DNA of 64,000 bases from assembly GCA_035610365.1 (NCBI GenBank), contig CM069437.1, positions 59,978,093-60,042,092 on the forward strand, written 5' to 3'. This document shows, one piece after another, positions 43,533 to 54,500 of the stretch. The notes under the pieces were generated by a model. The model was not told where the DNA came from. It saw only the letters and a list, made by a program, of their open reading frames with translations, and made no database searches. Positions within the stretch are counted from its first letter, which is position 1. Every line of letters starts with the position of its first letter. The translations under genes were made by a program, and so were the position numbers. The DNA comes from Aquatica leii. Its lineage: Eukaryota; Arthropoda; Insecta; Coleoptera; Lampyridae.

Positions 43533-45173
43533 CAGAGGCGTAGCTATCCTGGAGCAGTTGGAGCAAACTGCTCAAAACGCACGAATTTTGAGGGCGCACG
43601 AGCCAGGAAGCGCAAATTTTAAAACAGCTTATCATAGTGTTATTTTACTAAATAGTTTTATCAGGCAGTAAAAAAGGTTTAATCAATATATGAACACAAT
43701 TTGACAATACTTAATGAATGTTGTGTGCGCTGTGCGACTGCTTAAAAGCTGAAATGTATTGTAATTGTACTTCTAGTATTAGTTTTTCGAGGGCGCTCCA
43801 TGACGTAATCGTAATTTATAGCCATTTTCAACTTCAAAAATGCACTATGGTTTGAAAAAAATATAAATGCGGCGATAAGCGGTTTAAAAAAACATCTATG
43901 CAAAGTTGCAATTTGTTGTCCTTGGTTCTCACAAAAAAGGTGTTTTTGAACTTTTGCCTTTGTAATAAGCCCTTAATTCTTGTTAATTCTTACAAAAACA
44001 TGATTTAAAATACCAGGCGGCATGGGTTTTACATAAACTTGTTATTCACTTTCAATAGAAAAAAAGGGTTTATCTAACGCGGCGGTTTTCCCGTATTCAG
44101 ACTTTTGACGCGTTACGTTCTCACTATTTTGTTGTTATTAAAATATTAGCGTACTTGGATGTAAACTGAAGAAGCCAAGACGAACAACGCAAACCTAAAA
44201 GTTTTATAACTTATTATAACAGTTTTCAACCATTATCTTGATAATTGTACAAAATAAAGTACTGGAACATAATAATATTGTCTCCAAAATGGTACGCAAG
44301 AAGATATAGAGCAATCAATTGAGATGCTGTCTTTACTTCTAACCCAATTCCAAAAATATATATTAAATAATTGGGATATTGTTAAAAACGAGACAGTTAA
44401 ATTATCAACTAAATGGAGCATTGAACCTTGCTTCGCCAAAAAGATCTAGTAAAAAAAATCTTTGACAAACTGGATGAGACCATTCAAAATAGTAAAGAAT
44501 GTTTTAAAGTGAAAGTTTTTTAATAAAGTAATTGACGTAGTATTTACTCAATTAAATATTAAATTTAAATCCGTACGTAAAGTAAGTAAAGACTTTTTAA
44601 ATGTTTATCGCTAGTATATCTTGTCGCATCATCTGATGAAACTATTTTGGTTGATTCAAAATTGTTGAAATTGGCTTATTCTTCAGATATTTCTTTTAGT
44701 TTTGGACCACATTTAATAAGAATTAAAATTTGTTTTTTTATTCAATTAAGACAAATTACTTCTAAACGCGAAGTTGCTGAATTACTCTTAATTCAAATCC
44801 CGGTCTCTCCCAAAACATATTTACAAAGCAGTATGTCTCAATGCCGTCTTAGCTCTTTGGCCACAATATCAATTAAAAAACCAATTGCTGTTCAACTTGA
44901 TCTGGGTAAATTAATTGACTGATTAAGAGTTTTAAGATTTGTAAATGTCTTGATGTAGTTATAACATAATCATGTATAATTAATTCAATATTACTGTGTG
45001 AATATGTCATATATATAAAAATTTTAAATGAATTGTCATTAAATAATGTTTAAAATTGAAATTAAAAAATAAAGACTAGAAAATTTAGAATTTTATTGGA
45101 ACATTTGTGAGAAAAAAAGGAGGAGCACAGATCTTATTTACTCCATGGCGCTGTATATGTAGCTAGACCTCTG
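43533..45173 (+). mobile_element. hAT element inserted in the Tc1-like copy
   Basis: The left end CAGAGGCGTAGCTATCC (43533) pairs with the reverse complement of the right end, CAGAGGTCTAGCTACA (45173). The flanking octamers are AATTTAAA (43525-43532) and AATTTGAA (45174-45181), 7 of 8 identical, a hAT-type target duplication. The host Tc1-like sequence is continuous when the element is removed. Near the left end GAGCAGTT/AACTGCTC forms a short palindrome. Length is 1641 bp against about 3.8 kb for the hAT copy at 2269, so the element is internally deleted. Confidence 0.9.
44285..44924 (+). pseudogene. hAT transposase, C-terminal half with deletion
   Basis: Over several frames: NGTQEDIEQSIEMLSLLLTQ, FQKYILNNWDIVKN, STKWSIEPCFAKK, DETIQNSKECFKVKVF and FNKVIDVVFTQLNIKF. 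At the end, IPVSPKTYLQSSMSQCRLSS and LATISIKKPIAVQLD are the hAT dimerisation tail. The family's SASAERSFSKLKLI block is missing between IPVS and KTYL, so a key Glu is deleted. It belongs to the same broad lineage as the transposase at 2476-5083. Confidence 0.82.
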
Positions 45174-45289
45174 AATTTGAATAATGTAGCGCAAGTTGCA
45201 AATGAACTTTGGTAACGTTTCCGAGGATCCGACTACTGCAAAAAATTAATTAACTTGATTCTGAACCGGTTAACGACATATATAGGAAA

Positions 45290-45795
45290 TATTAATTTTA
45301 ACGTTTTACGTATTAAATAGACATATTTCTATAATAAAACTACTAACTAATAAGAAAAGCGATTAGGTATTAATCTACTTAAAACTTGTTTAAATTTAGT
45401 TTAGTTTAAAACGATGATTTAAATTAGTCTTCATTAGTACAAAAAACTATTTTTTCAATTTATACGTTATGTCTCATGCTAGGGGTACCCCATGGGATTT
45501 AACATGGGAAAATTGAAATTACTTGTTTCCTGCTTCCCAAATTAAAAAATCGCAAAAATTTTGACGCAGACTTAAAGTAGCACTTAAAACATTTCTAAAA
45601 ATAATTTTTTGATTATAATTTGATAATTAATATGCAACTTTATTTTTAAGGAAATGGAAATTTGAAGAGCAAAGACTAGAAAAATTACAATTGAAAATTT
45701 TTTGTAGCAGACTAGAAAAAAAAATTAATCAAACATAAATTTACATTTACATAGGTATCTACGAACACTCATCGTGGTACCAATAGGTCTAACGC
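45290..45795. other. No recognisable gene
   Basis: AT-rich. It contains GGGGTACCCCATGGG (near 45482), a short palindrome-like patch of unknown meaning. Confidence 0.45.
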
Positions 45796-45799
45796 AGGA

Positions 45800-46300
45800 A
45801 GATTCATTTCAATTGAGAATTCGTGGCCCTGTAGAGAGCATTTTTAACATTTCCGATCCGTTGCTTGGCGGAACGACCACGGCGAATCACCTATTTTGGT
45901 ATGATGTGTTCAAAAGTGCCTCCTGCTTGAACTGTACAATAAGTTAGCCGTTCAACAATTCTTTTTCGTGTTTTGGCTAATTTACGAATGGTAATAGCTC
46001 GGCATTTCACTTAAATTTAATCTTTTAGTGCGTCCCTATTTTCATACCGTTTTCCTCCATTGAATAATTTTTCATTTATGTAACTCCACAAAAAAAATCG
46101 CACGGGTTTAAATCAGGTGACCTAGCAGGCCATGTGATGGAACCATTCTTGCCTATCCATTGATTTGGAAATGCTTTATTCAGAAGCCCAGTGTTTAGTC
46201 TAGCAGTATGGGCTGGAGCACCATCCTGCATAAAACAAACTTGGTGATTTTCACCCGCAACATCATTTAGTTGTGGAAACACTAGCGTGAGACACAAGGT
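45800..46300 (-). pseudogene. mariner-type transposase, DD41D-like spacing, C-terminal part
   Basis: The minus-strand frame 46297-46076 reads VCFMQDGAPAHTARLNTGLL, then WIGKNGSITWPARSPDLNPC and DFF. The two Asp residues (MQDG and PCDF) are 41 residues apart, as in rosa-like DD41D elements. A one-base loss at about 46085 shifts the frame; the tail continues as LWSYINEKLFNGGKRYEN and RRIVERLTYCTVQAGGTFEH-like text with stops to about 45900. The N-terminus and first Asp are missing. Confidence 0.85.
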
Positions 46301-46309
46301 ATAACGATA

Positions 46310-47340
46310 AAGTGAATCGTTATTTCACAAAAAATGTAAATAGTATTCATTTTAGAATCTGAAGGTCGTTTTGTGCTAAAGAACAGAACGATATGTTTTT
46401 TAATTTAATTAATCATTTGACGTATTTTTAATCAGTCCACTATTAAAATGATTTAATTAATTATGCATATTAATTGCAAATATGTTATACTTGAATACAC
46501 TAGTAATGATAGTAGTATTAATAGAAGCAATATTCTATATAAATATCTGATATAAACAAAAATTCTAGAATTGATAGCTTGCATAAGGTATAAATTCTCT
46601 AAAATACACTTTTTAAATATTAAATAAATTTAAAATTTTATAATAAATACCAATCTGGTATTTCTATTACATATTTAACCAGACATGTAATAAAATTACA
46701 ATAGTTTATTTGCTTTCAGCTTCTAATGGGAAACACCCCATACCATTAGAATGTGAATAGGCCCGATCTTAAGCGGTCATTTTGGTTGAAGGCGATACAT
46801 ATATGATTTTGAAGAAGATTATTATACTAATTATGTAATTTTGTATTTTATCCGATTTAATCTACATTAACTAAAAATATTGGAAATTTTTTCAAGAATA
46901 TACGATTGATATATGATTTTTTAAATAAATTTTCGGTGTCTACTACTACACTCTTGTAAATTAATTTTTTGTAGTTCTACAGTAATTGCTCTAACTATAT
47001 TTTATATTAAATCATTGGCGACTTAAAATATTAATACAAATTTCGTGCGTTTAGGTATTACAGGCTCCAGCTTGGTTAAACAAAAATGTCGCTCTGTAAA
47101 ATACCAATTACACACACTCAATAGGGAACATTTCGGTTTAATAAAATATTGTATATTTGTTATATCATAACTGACGTTTACAATGATGGTACTTAAAAAT
47201 AGATCGTAATTAAATAACGGATAAAAACATTATTAAAATTGATTTTTGAATTATTCCGAGCACACAACGAAGCCTGCCGAAGGGAGCGTGACTTCACTAA
47301 ATCTTTCAAACACTATTATGTTAATGTGATAGCCTGGCTA
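46310..47340. other. No recognisable gene
   Basis: AT-rich. The frame at 47239-47445 lies mostly outside the inverted duplication and overlaps its edge on the opposite strand to the coding-like piece, so it is not supported. Confidence 0.5.
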
Positions 47341-47490
47341 TTAGTGTGGAGCGATTCTATAAAAAAAATTTTTTTTTCGTTTTTTATTTGTCCTGGGGGT
47401 AGAAAATGTGGCTTTTGCTTTATCACTAAGATGTGTAAAATTTGAGTTCGATAAAATAATATCTTGAGGTTCTTCTCCACTTGAATTCAT
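47341..47490 (-). other. Start of a second reading frame beyond the gene, left arm
   Basis: ATG at 47488-47490 opens MNSSGEEPQDIILSNSNFTH and LSDKAKATFSTPRTNKKR, ending in TAA at about 47341. The same frame is present in the right arm. Conservation between arms could simply reflect the duplication. Family unknown. Confidence 0.4.
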
Positions 47491-47624
47491 GGTAGATAGT
47501 TCTATAATAATGTATGCACCTTTGAATTTATGGTAGATAGTGGTAAGTATGATGGCTAGAAAAATTATTAGCAGTCACAAATCTTTATTTAAAAACTTTG
47601 GCACATTTTTGTACAGAGTAGTGA

Positions 47625-49437
47625 TTATTTCAACACATTAATGAATTGTTTTTTGGTTTCAAACTTTGGTAACTCACTTCGAGATGCAAGTTTAGCACGA
47701 ATAAGTCCGTCTCTTGCCTCGTTGCCACATACTGAAGAAGAAGCTTCCGTTACTAGCCTTATGCATCGTTCAACCGCCTGAGTGTGGCAAGGTAACTTCA
47801 AAATGCTGATGTTGTCAGGAACATCTAAAATCATATTTTCTAAATCTTGAGTCGAAATATGTCTTATTAATGGTGTTTCGGTAACTTCAGAGGACTGCCC
47901 ATTGATCATATCGATGTACACTTCGGCTTTGAAATTAATAAGTTTGGGCACTTGAAACACCCGAATAGTGCCCTGATTACAACTTGATGCTCTACGTCTA
48001 CACTTGAGAATCCGCCGTAAACCTACTTTCCGAACGTATTTTCGTTCATCAGCTAACATCGCCAACAGAATGTTTTCAGGATGGCCAAAATACGCATTTC
48101 TTTGTAATATTGGATCCACTATATTCTTAAGTTTGTCAGTTAGGTAACGAGACTTCTTGATAATTCCAAAGAAATGTTTAGATCCGTCCTTACAAGTAGA
48201 TTTGGTTTTAATCTCAAACCAGCTAGAAGAGTATACCTTGATCACATATTTAGCTAAAGTTTTCAGTTCCATTGATGGTTCTATTGTAGCTACATATAAC
48301 TTGAAAATTTGGTTTGCAGTTGTTAACCAGCGCGAGTGTGACATCTTCCCAGGGTCCCGCAGGGATAAAGACGATGATATATCACATCTAGAAATTCCTT
48401 TACATATAGCAAAGAGATATTTCTGATCCGTACTCAGTTTATTTGGATCAATAATCGGCAATTCCGCTTCAATTGGCTCAAATGCGAGGACGGACAACTT
48501 TGCGCAATTTTCTAGCATCTTTCCAATTGCACCACAGAATCCTTTAGGATCATTTGTCTTTCCATCTAGGTGTTGCATAAAGTGGCGGAAAGGTAACTCA
48601 TTAATGTGTAATAAACATACCTGCCATTGTAATGAACGACCTGTGGACTTTTCTAGTTGTCGGATAACACCATTTTTCAAACCTGTGTTTATGACAGTAC
48701 CATCGCATCCAACTGCTTGCAATTCATCCACATTGCAATTTGCATGAAAATCCTTTAAGAATCTCATGATACTTAATGCAATATTTGTAGCACTTCCAGA
48801 TGTTGGTGTGATATGGCCGAGGTATTTACAATTAGGCTCTGAAATTAACACAATATGTTCTTCTGTGACAGTTTTCTTGTAATATTTCGTGCCTATTTTT
48901 TCTTGCTGAATTGTTTTGTCTTTCCTACCGTCAAAATCAAGTCCTTTAACTGCAGATGATTTTTTTCTTGGTTGTTCTCGGAGTTCTGTCCGTTTTTTCT
49001 TCCGTTCTCTTCTTATTTTACTTCTATTCACTATTTTTGACGAATTTTCCATTGATATATCTTTAAAATTCTGGAGAACAGCGCTTACTAGTATTGAGGC
49101 TGATTGATCTGATATTCCTGTTTGATCGCACGCTTGGGATACATTGCGTAATTTAATTCGTTTTCCAAAACCCGAAGAAAACAGTGTTTGAGATGATGTT
49201 AACGGTTCTGAAATTTCTGAAGTAGCAGACTTCTATAGAAGTTGTTATACCTGAGATTACAGGTATAAATGTTTTTTGAAGTGTCTTTGTTGTAATTTTG
49301 GGAACCTTAGATGCTAATAATCAAGATACTTCTTTAGCTTTCCTTGCAAAACTCTTTAGAAGAATTTGGCTGGTTTTCTTATTAATATTACTAATTGCCA
49401 TTTTACGAGCTGTTCGTTGGTTTACTAGAAAATCTTT
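47625..49437 (-). pseudogene. Unnamed transposase-like gene, left copy (5'-truncated)
   Basis: The frame is open from about 49233 to the stop at 47625, about 530 codons; counting from the ATG at 49052 it is 475 residues. Motifs in that numbering: FDGRKD (Asp 41), AVGCDGTVINTG (Asp 117), the CxxH motif CLLH (146-149), MSHSRWLTTAN (237-247), GHPENILLAM and HTQAVERC (Glu 428). A Asp...Asp-CxxH...Glu order with a large helical insert is the layout of several cut-and-paste transposases, hAT among them, so a nuclear transposase is my inference; I cannot name the superfamily. Upstream of 49233 a TAG and a shift break the frame, and sequence before 49437 (first about 140 residues of the family) is lost. 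It may still encode a partial protein. Confidence 0.75.
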
Positions 49438-49537
49438 TTCTCGTTAATAATACAACGTCTTGGCTCAAGTCACTCGCAAATTTCAGTGTTTGTTTAGTTC
49501 ACTTCCGCGGTTGTCAGAACGTTTTTCGTAATATGAA

Positions 49538-52500
49538 ATGCCGAAAACAGGTAAAGAATCGTTTTGTGAAGTGTTTGGTTTATCCAAGGAATTTGATGGC
49601 AATGTACTTCCTACAAACTCAGATGTTATGAGATATTATTTGTGGTGTAGGTTATTGTTACAAGAGAACGCGAATGGAAAAGATCCGCGTGCGAGTGAAA
49701 TTTCCAAAGCTGTACTGGCGGATTTGAAAAATATATTACAAAAAGCATCAATTCCAATAATTTCTGATCAAAGAATTTTGAGCTTAATAGCAAACCTTAA
49801 TGAAAAATGTAAGGCTATAAAAAAGAACAAAAAGAAATCTCAAAAAAAAGTGATAACATTCAGAGAGCTCAGTGAAAAAATGCTATTTGATATATTCGTT
49901 TGCAAACGTAAAAACTTCTGTAATTGTCAGTGCAAAATTAAAATGCCTAAACGACAAAGAGATTTTCTAGTGGACCAACGAACAGCTCGTAAGATGGCAA
50001 TTGGTAATATTGATAAGAAAACCAGCCAAATTCTTCAAAAGAGTTTTATAAGGAAAGCTAAAGAAGTATCTCGATTATTAGCATCTAAGGTTTCGGACAT
50101 TACAACAAAGACACTTAAAGAAACATTTTCACCTGTAATCTCAGGTATTATAACTTTTGTAGAAGAGCCTGCTACTTCAGAAGTTCCAGAACCGTCAACA
50201 TCATCTCAAACACTATTTTCTTCTGGTTTTGGAAAACGAATTAAATTACGCAATGTAGCTCAAACGTGCGATCAAACAGGGATATCGGATCGATCAGCTT
50301 CAATACTAGTAAGCGCGGTTCTCCAGGATTTTCAAGTTATATCAAAGAAAAATCCGTCAAAAATAGTGGATAGAAGTAAAATAAGGAGAGAACGGAAGAA
50401 AAGACGGACAGAACAATCAGGAAAAAAATCATCAGCAGTTATAGGACTTTATTTTGACGGAAGGAAAGAGAAAACATTTCAGCAAGAAAAAATAGGCACG
50501 AAATATTACAAGAAAACTGTCACAAAAGAACATATTGTTTTAATTTCAGAGCCTAATTGTAAATACCTCGGCCATATCACACCAACATCTGGAAGTGCTA
50601 CAAATATTGCATTAAGTATCATGACTTTCTTACAGAATTTTTATGCAAATTGCAATGTAAATGAATTGCAAGCAGTTGGATGCGATGGTACTGTCATAAA
50701 TACAGGTTTAAAAAATGGTGTTATCCGACAACTAGAAAAGTCCATAGGTCGTTCATTACAATGGCAGGTATGTTTATTACACACTAATGAGTTATCTTTC
50801 CGCCACTTAATGCAACACCTAGATGGAATGACAAATGATCCTAAAAGATTCTCTGGAGCAATTGGAAAGATGCTAGAAAATTGCGTGAAGTCGCATTGGA
50901 GCCAATTGAAGCGGAATTGCCGATTATTGATCTAAATGAACTGAGTACGGATCAGAAATATCTCTTCGTTATATGTAAAGGAATTTTTAGAGGTGTTATA
51001 TCATCGTCTTTATCGCTGCGGGATCCTGGGAAGATGTCACACTCGCGCTGGTTAACAACCGCAAACGGAATTCTCAGGTTATATGTAGCTACAATAGAAC
51101 CATCAATGAAACTGAAAACTACCTAAATATGTGATCAAGGTATACTCTTCTAGCTGGTTTGAGATTAAAACCAAATCTACTTGTAAAGACGGATCTAAAC
51201 ATTTTTTTGGAATCTCGTTACCTATCTGACAAACTTAAGAATATAGTGGATCTAATATTACAAAGAAACACGTATTTCGGCCATACTGAAAACATTCTGT
51301 TGGCGATGTTAGCTAATGAACGAAAATACGTTCGGGAATTTGGTTTACGGCGGATTCTCAAGTGTAGACGTGGAGCATCAAGTCGTAATCAGGGCACTAT
51401 TCGGGTATTTTAAGTGCCCAAACTTAATTTCAAAGCCAAAGTTACCGAACCACCATTAATAAGACATATTTCGACTGAGGATTTGAAAAATATGATTTTA
51501 GACTTGTTACAAGCTTTAGGTTTTACGAACCCTGCACGGCCAACTCATATAGTCGGGAGTAGAGGGGGGTTCACAGAAACTATGCTTAAGGGCGCCAGAG
51601 CTAATCCAAAGTAACTTCTGCCTCGCTCACGACAGACGGTGCAAGCTTGTAACTCGATTGAAAGTTCGTAATCCTTATACTCGGCTGTTCGAGTAGCCAA
51701 CGTTTGTTATTAGATAACGACGATCCAAAGAGAAAGTTATGTTGTCATAAAAGAACAAGTAACCACAATAACAACTTTAATCTAGAATCGTTGATGATTA
51801 TCACAGGTATATCGAATTCTCATTACAGAAATGCCAATAGTATCGGCAACACACAATACATAAGTAAATTACGTTTAAATGACCAGCGAAGAATAGTTCA
51901 TAGTAAATATTGTTTGTATACAGGATGCCAAATACACGACATAATTAATAATACGGCATTAATGACAATAAAACAGTGCTAATAATTACTGAATTAATAT
52001 TAAACTATCGTAATAGTTATTGGTAGTACACCGTATACGAAACATACAAAAGAAGTCATAATACGACCTTACTGATAATAAAACAGTGATAATAATTACG
52101 GCATTCATATTAAACTATCGTAATAATTATTGGTTGTACACAGCATGCGCAACACAAAATAAGCAAAATTACTACCTAAATGGTAATACAACAATGTTAA
52201 TAATTACGGAATTAAATATTAGTAAAAGTTTCGTGAGCGACGTTTCTGACAACGAACAAATAAGTAAAATCACTTACCCATAATACAGGAGCTTCTACTC
52301 GATCGAATAAAGCGCTTTCCCCGGCAAGCGAGCCTGAAATCAATTTGAGTCGCAAATCGTGTCAAACCAATGCCTCACGAAATCAAGATCTACAAAAATG
52401 GTTACTTAATGTTAAAGAAAGTACATAGAATATAACCCGGTTGTCGAATGCTGTTGTACACCTTCGATGACAGTTGGTTTCGCAGGTGTTTGCCGCATGA

Positions 52501-53237
52501 GTAAAATCTCGCAGAAATGTGATTGTCTTCGATTTATTTAGTTTTAACCGTAGGCCTTCTAGATAGTTATAATCGTCCCGTAAAAGTATTTGTCGATGTT
52601 AATCCCTCATAATTCGGTATCGACTAGAAACAGGTGTCAGATCGTGGTGGAACGGCCGGTGACAACTCGAATACTTTACGATCGTAATGAAGTTATAATT
52701 TTCCCTTGTAGATTTTAAATTACGACAAGAATACCCATATTTAGGAGGTAGCCCATGGCGCTAACGAAAAGACATAAAAATTACCTTTAATCAACGAAAG
52801 AACAAAAGCCGCTTACCCTGCGTGGATTAAATTAGTTAATTAAGAAGACTTCTATTACCCATCGTGTCCCAACACGTGGATGTTTTGAGAAAACGATTTT
52901 TAATTCACGCAGACATAGGTTATAACATGAACGATGTTAAAGTCAAAATGCCCGTATCTCACCGGATATCGTCGACTCAATACGAAGAGACCAACGAGCC
53001 CGATAGATGGCGTCGAGAAATAGAAAAGTAATTTTTAATTAAACCAATATACAGGGTAGTGCATTATTTACATTTATGCACGTAACAGACTTTTCTGACA
53101 ACATCAGCATTTTGAAGTTTCTTCTTTAGTATATGGCAACGAAGCAAAAGACGGACTTATTCGTGCTAAACTTGCATCTTGAAGTGAGTTACCAAAGTTT
53201 GAAACCAAAAAACAATTCATTAATGTGTTGAAGTAAT
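49538..53237 (+). pseudogene. Unnamed transposase-like gene, right copy (interrupted)
   Basis: ATG at 49538 follows AAT; the first 465 codons are open to 50935. The N-terminal part, absent from the left copy, has LPTNSDVMRYYLWCRLLLQ, KDPRASEISKAVLADLKNI, a cysteine cluster CKRKNFCNCQCK and RDFLVDQRTARKMAIG. Then come FDGRKEK, GCDGTVINTG and CLLH as in the left copy. A frameshift near 50890, a stop at 51126, another shift and a TAA near 51411 follow. A solo LTR enters at 51505; the tail (FVYGNEAKDGLIRAK-like, then LPKFETKKQFINVLK) resumes at 53092 and ends at 53237, with about 90 bases lost just before. Same inferred role as the left copy. Confidence 0.8.
51505..53087. mobile_element. Solo LTR (1583 bp) with GACT duplication
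   Basis: It begins TGTTACAAGC and ends CGTAACA, flanked by GACT at 51501-51504 and 53088-53091. It is homologous to 22306-23645. It contains three tandem units of about 108 bp (from about 51914, 52021 and 52131) against two in the other copy, plus about 130 further bases near its end. No internal genes. It landed inside the unnamed gene's coding region. Confidence 0.9.
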
Positions 53238-53388
53238 CACTACTCTGTACAAAAATGTGCTAACAATTTTTCTAGCCATTATACTACACTATCTCCCATA
53301 AATTCAAAGATACCAAATTTTTTAAATATGAGATTTGTGATTTCTAGGAATTTTTTTTCTATTATACACTATTGTAGAACTATCTACC

Positions 53389-53577
53389 ATGAATTCAAGT
53401 GGAGAGGAACCTCAAGATATTATTTTATCAAACTCAATTTTTACACATCTCAGTGATAAGGCAAAAGGCACATTTTCCACCCCCAGGACAAATAAAAAAC
53501 GATTTTTTTTCCTTATAGATTCGATCCACACTAGTGTACAGTGTGTACATTTGAGAATATTAGGCAACTGGAACTAA
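53389..53577 (+). other. Start of a second reading frame beyond the gene, right arm
   Basis: ATG at 53389 opens MNSSGEEPQDIILSNSIFTH and LSDKAKGTFSTPRTNKKR, matching the left arm (47490 down). Similarity ends near 53534; the last dozen codons are not shared. Confidence 0.4.
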
Positions 53578-54500
53578 CAAACCTAAAAAACATTGTAAAA
53601 AATTTAGCAAATAAGAACAGTGACATAGATAGAATAGCGACAAGAATATTGAAGCTAACTATAGATGTAATAGAAAATAGATTCTTACAATTAATTAATA
53701 CAACTTAGAAAAAGATTCCTCTCCCAATAATTGGAAGAAATCAACTATTATTTCTGTAGAAAAAGGTGCAAATACTGACAATACTTACTTACTAAAAGAA
53801 TACATTGAAGATAACAAGTTGACAAGCTCCTATTAAGCTGGTTTTATACAAAAAAATTCATGTGAAAGTGCAATCCAATCAGTTTTACTGGAAAAGTGCT
53901 ATCAACGATAAAAAAATTATTGGTGCAGTTTTTCTAGATTTTCGACGTGCTTTTGAAACCATAAACAAAGAGTTATTATTACTAAAATTACAAATGTATG
54001 GCTTTAAATCCATAGTTTTAAAATGGTATAAGGAATATCTTGAAAATAGTACACAACAAAATAGATTTAAGAATAGTACATCAACCTTAAGAGCTACAAA
54101 ATATGGAGTTCCACAAGGTACTGTTGTAGGACCTCAATTGTTTATCTTGTATATTAATCACATTGTTAAAAGTGTAACAAAATGCAAAATACAATTATTT
54201 GCTGATGATACTTTAGTTTACTATATAGGAGAAAATGTGGCAAAATTAATAAGTGTTATTAATGAAGATTTAAATAATATTAATAACTGGTTAGATGCAA
54301 AATACAAATAAACTAAATTTAGCATATTAAAAAATAAAAATAAATGTATCGATATATCAAAGCATATATGTTAAAAAAAACAAGATTGGAACACGTGGAC
54401 GAATGGAAATACTTGAGTATAATATTTAAAAATCAACTAACCTTTTCTAATCATGCGAAATATATAACAGCTAAAATTGCAAAAAGATTAATTTTATGGT
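53560..54500 (+). pseudogene. Jockey-like LINE reverse transcriptase fragment
   Basis: Starts as LKNIVKNLANKNSDIDRIAT near 53590, then PLPNNWKKSTIISVEKGANT and AGFIQKNSCESAIQSVLL. The open frame 53862-54311 has IIGAVFLDFRRAFETINKEL, YGVPQGTVVGPQLFILYINH and the polymerase box LFADDT (54195-54212), all with intact catalytic Asp pair. After 54311 it continues as HVDEWKYLSIIFKNQLTFSN and stops near 54500. There are in-frame stops before 53862. No endonuclease. It abuts the inverted duplication's right edge. Confidence 0.9.

Larger units (their letters stand above)
43330..45285 (+). pseudogene. Tc1-like transposase C-terminus (copy 2), split by a hAT element
   Basis: Plus strand. 43330-43532 aligns with the C-terminal part of copy 1: GCCAATTCA, GAACAGAAACGGCGTAATTT and DLNPIKNMWIVISRT-stop-TNNRFDIL. 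After the insertion (43533-45173) the alignment resumes at 45174 with AATTTGAATAATGTAGCGCA, CGTTTCCGAGGATCC and AAAAATTAATTAACTTGATT. It ends near 45285. The Lys in PIKNMW and the TAG after SRT are the same as in copy 1. The N-terminal two thirds are missing. Confidence 0.88.
47341..53534. repeat. Head-to-head inverted duplication
   Basis: The left arm (47341 to about 49437, gene on minus strand) and right arm (about 49958 to 53534, gene on plus strand) are reverse complements with roughly one difference in ten bases. The right arm carries a 1583-bp solo LTR. A 520-bp centre (49438-49957) is present once and holds the right gene's 5' end. Both arms continue past the gene's stop codon for about 280 bases. 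The first breakpoint lies in the gene, at GATTTTCTAGT. Confidence 0.93.
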
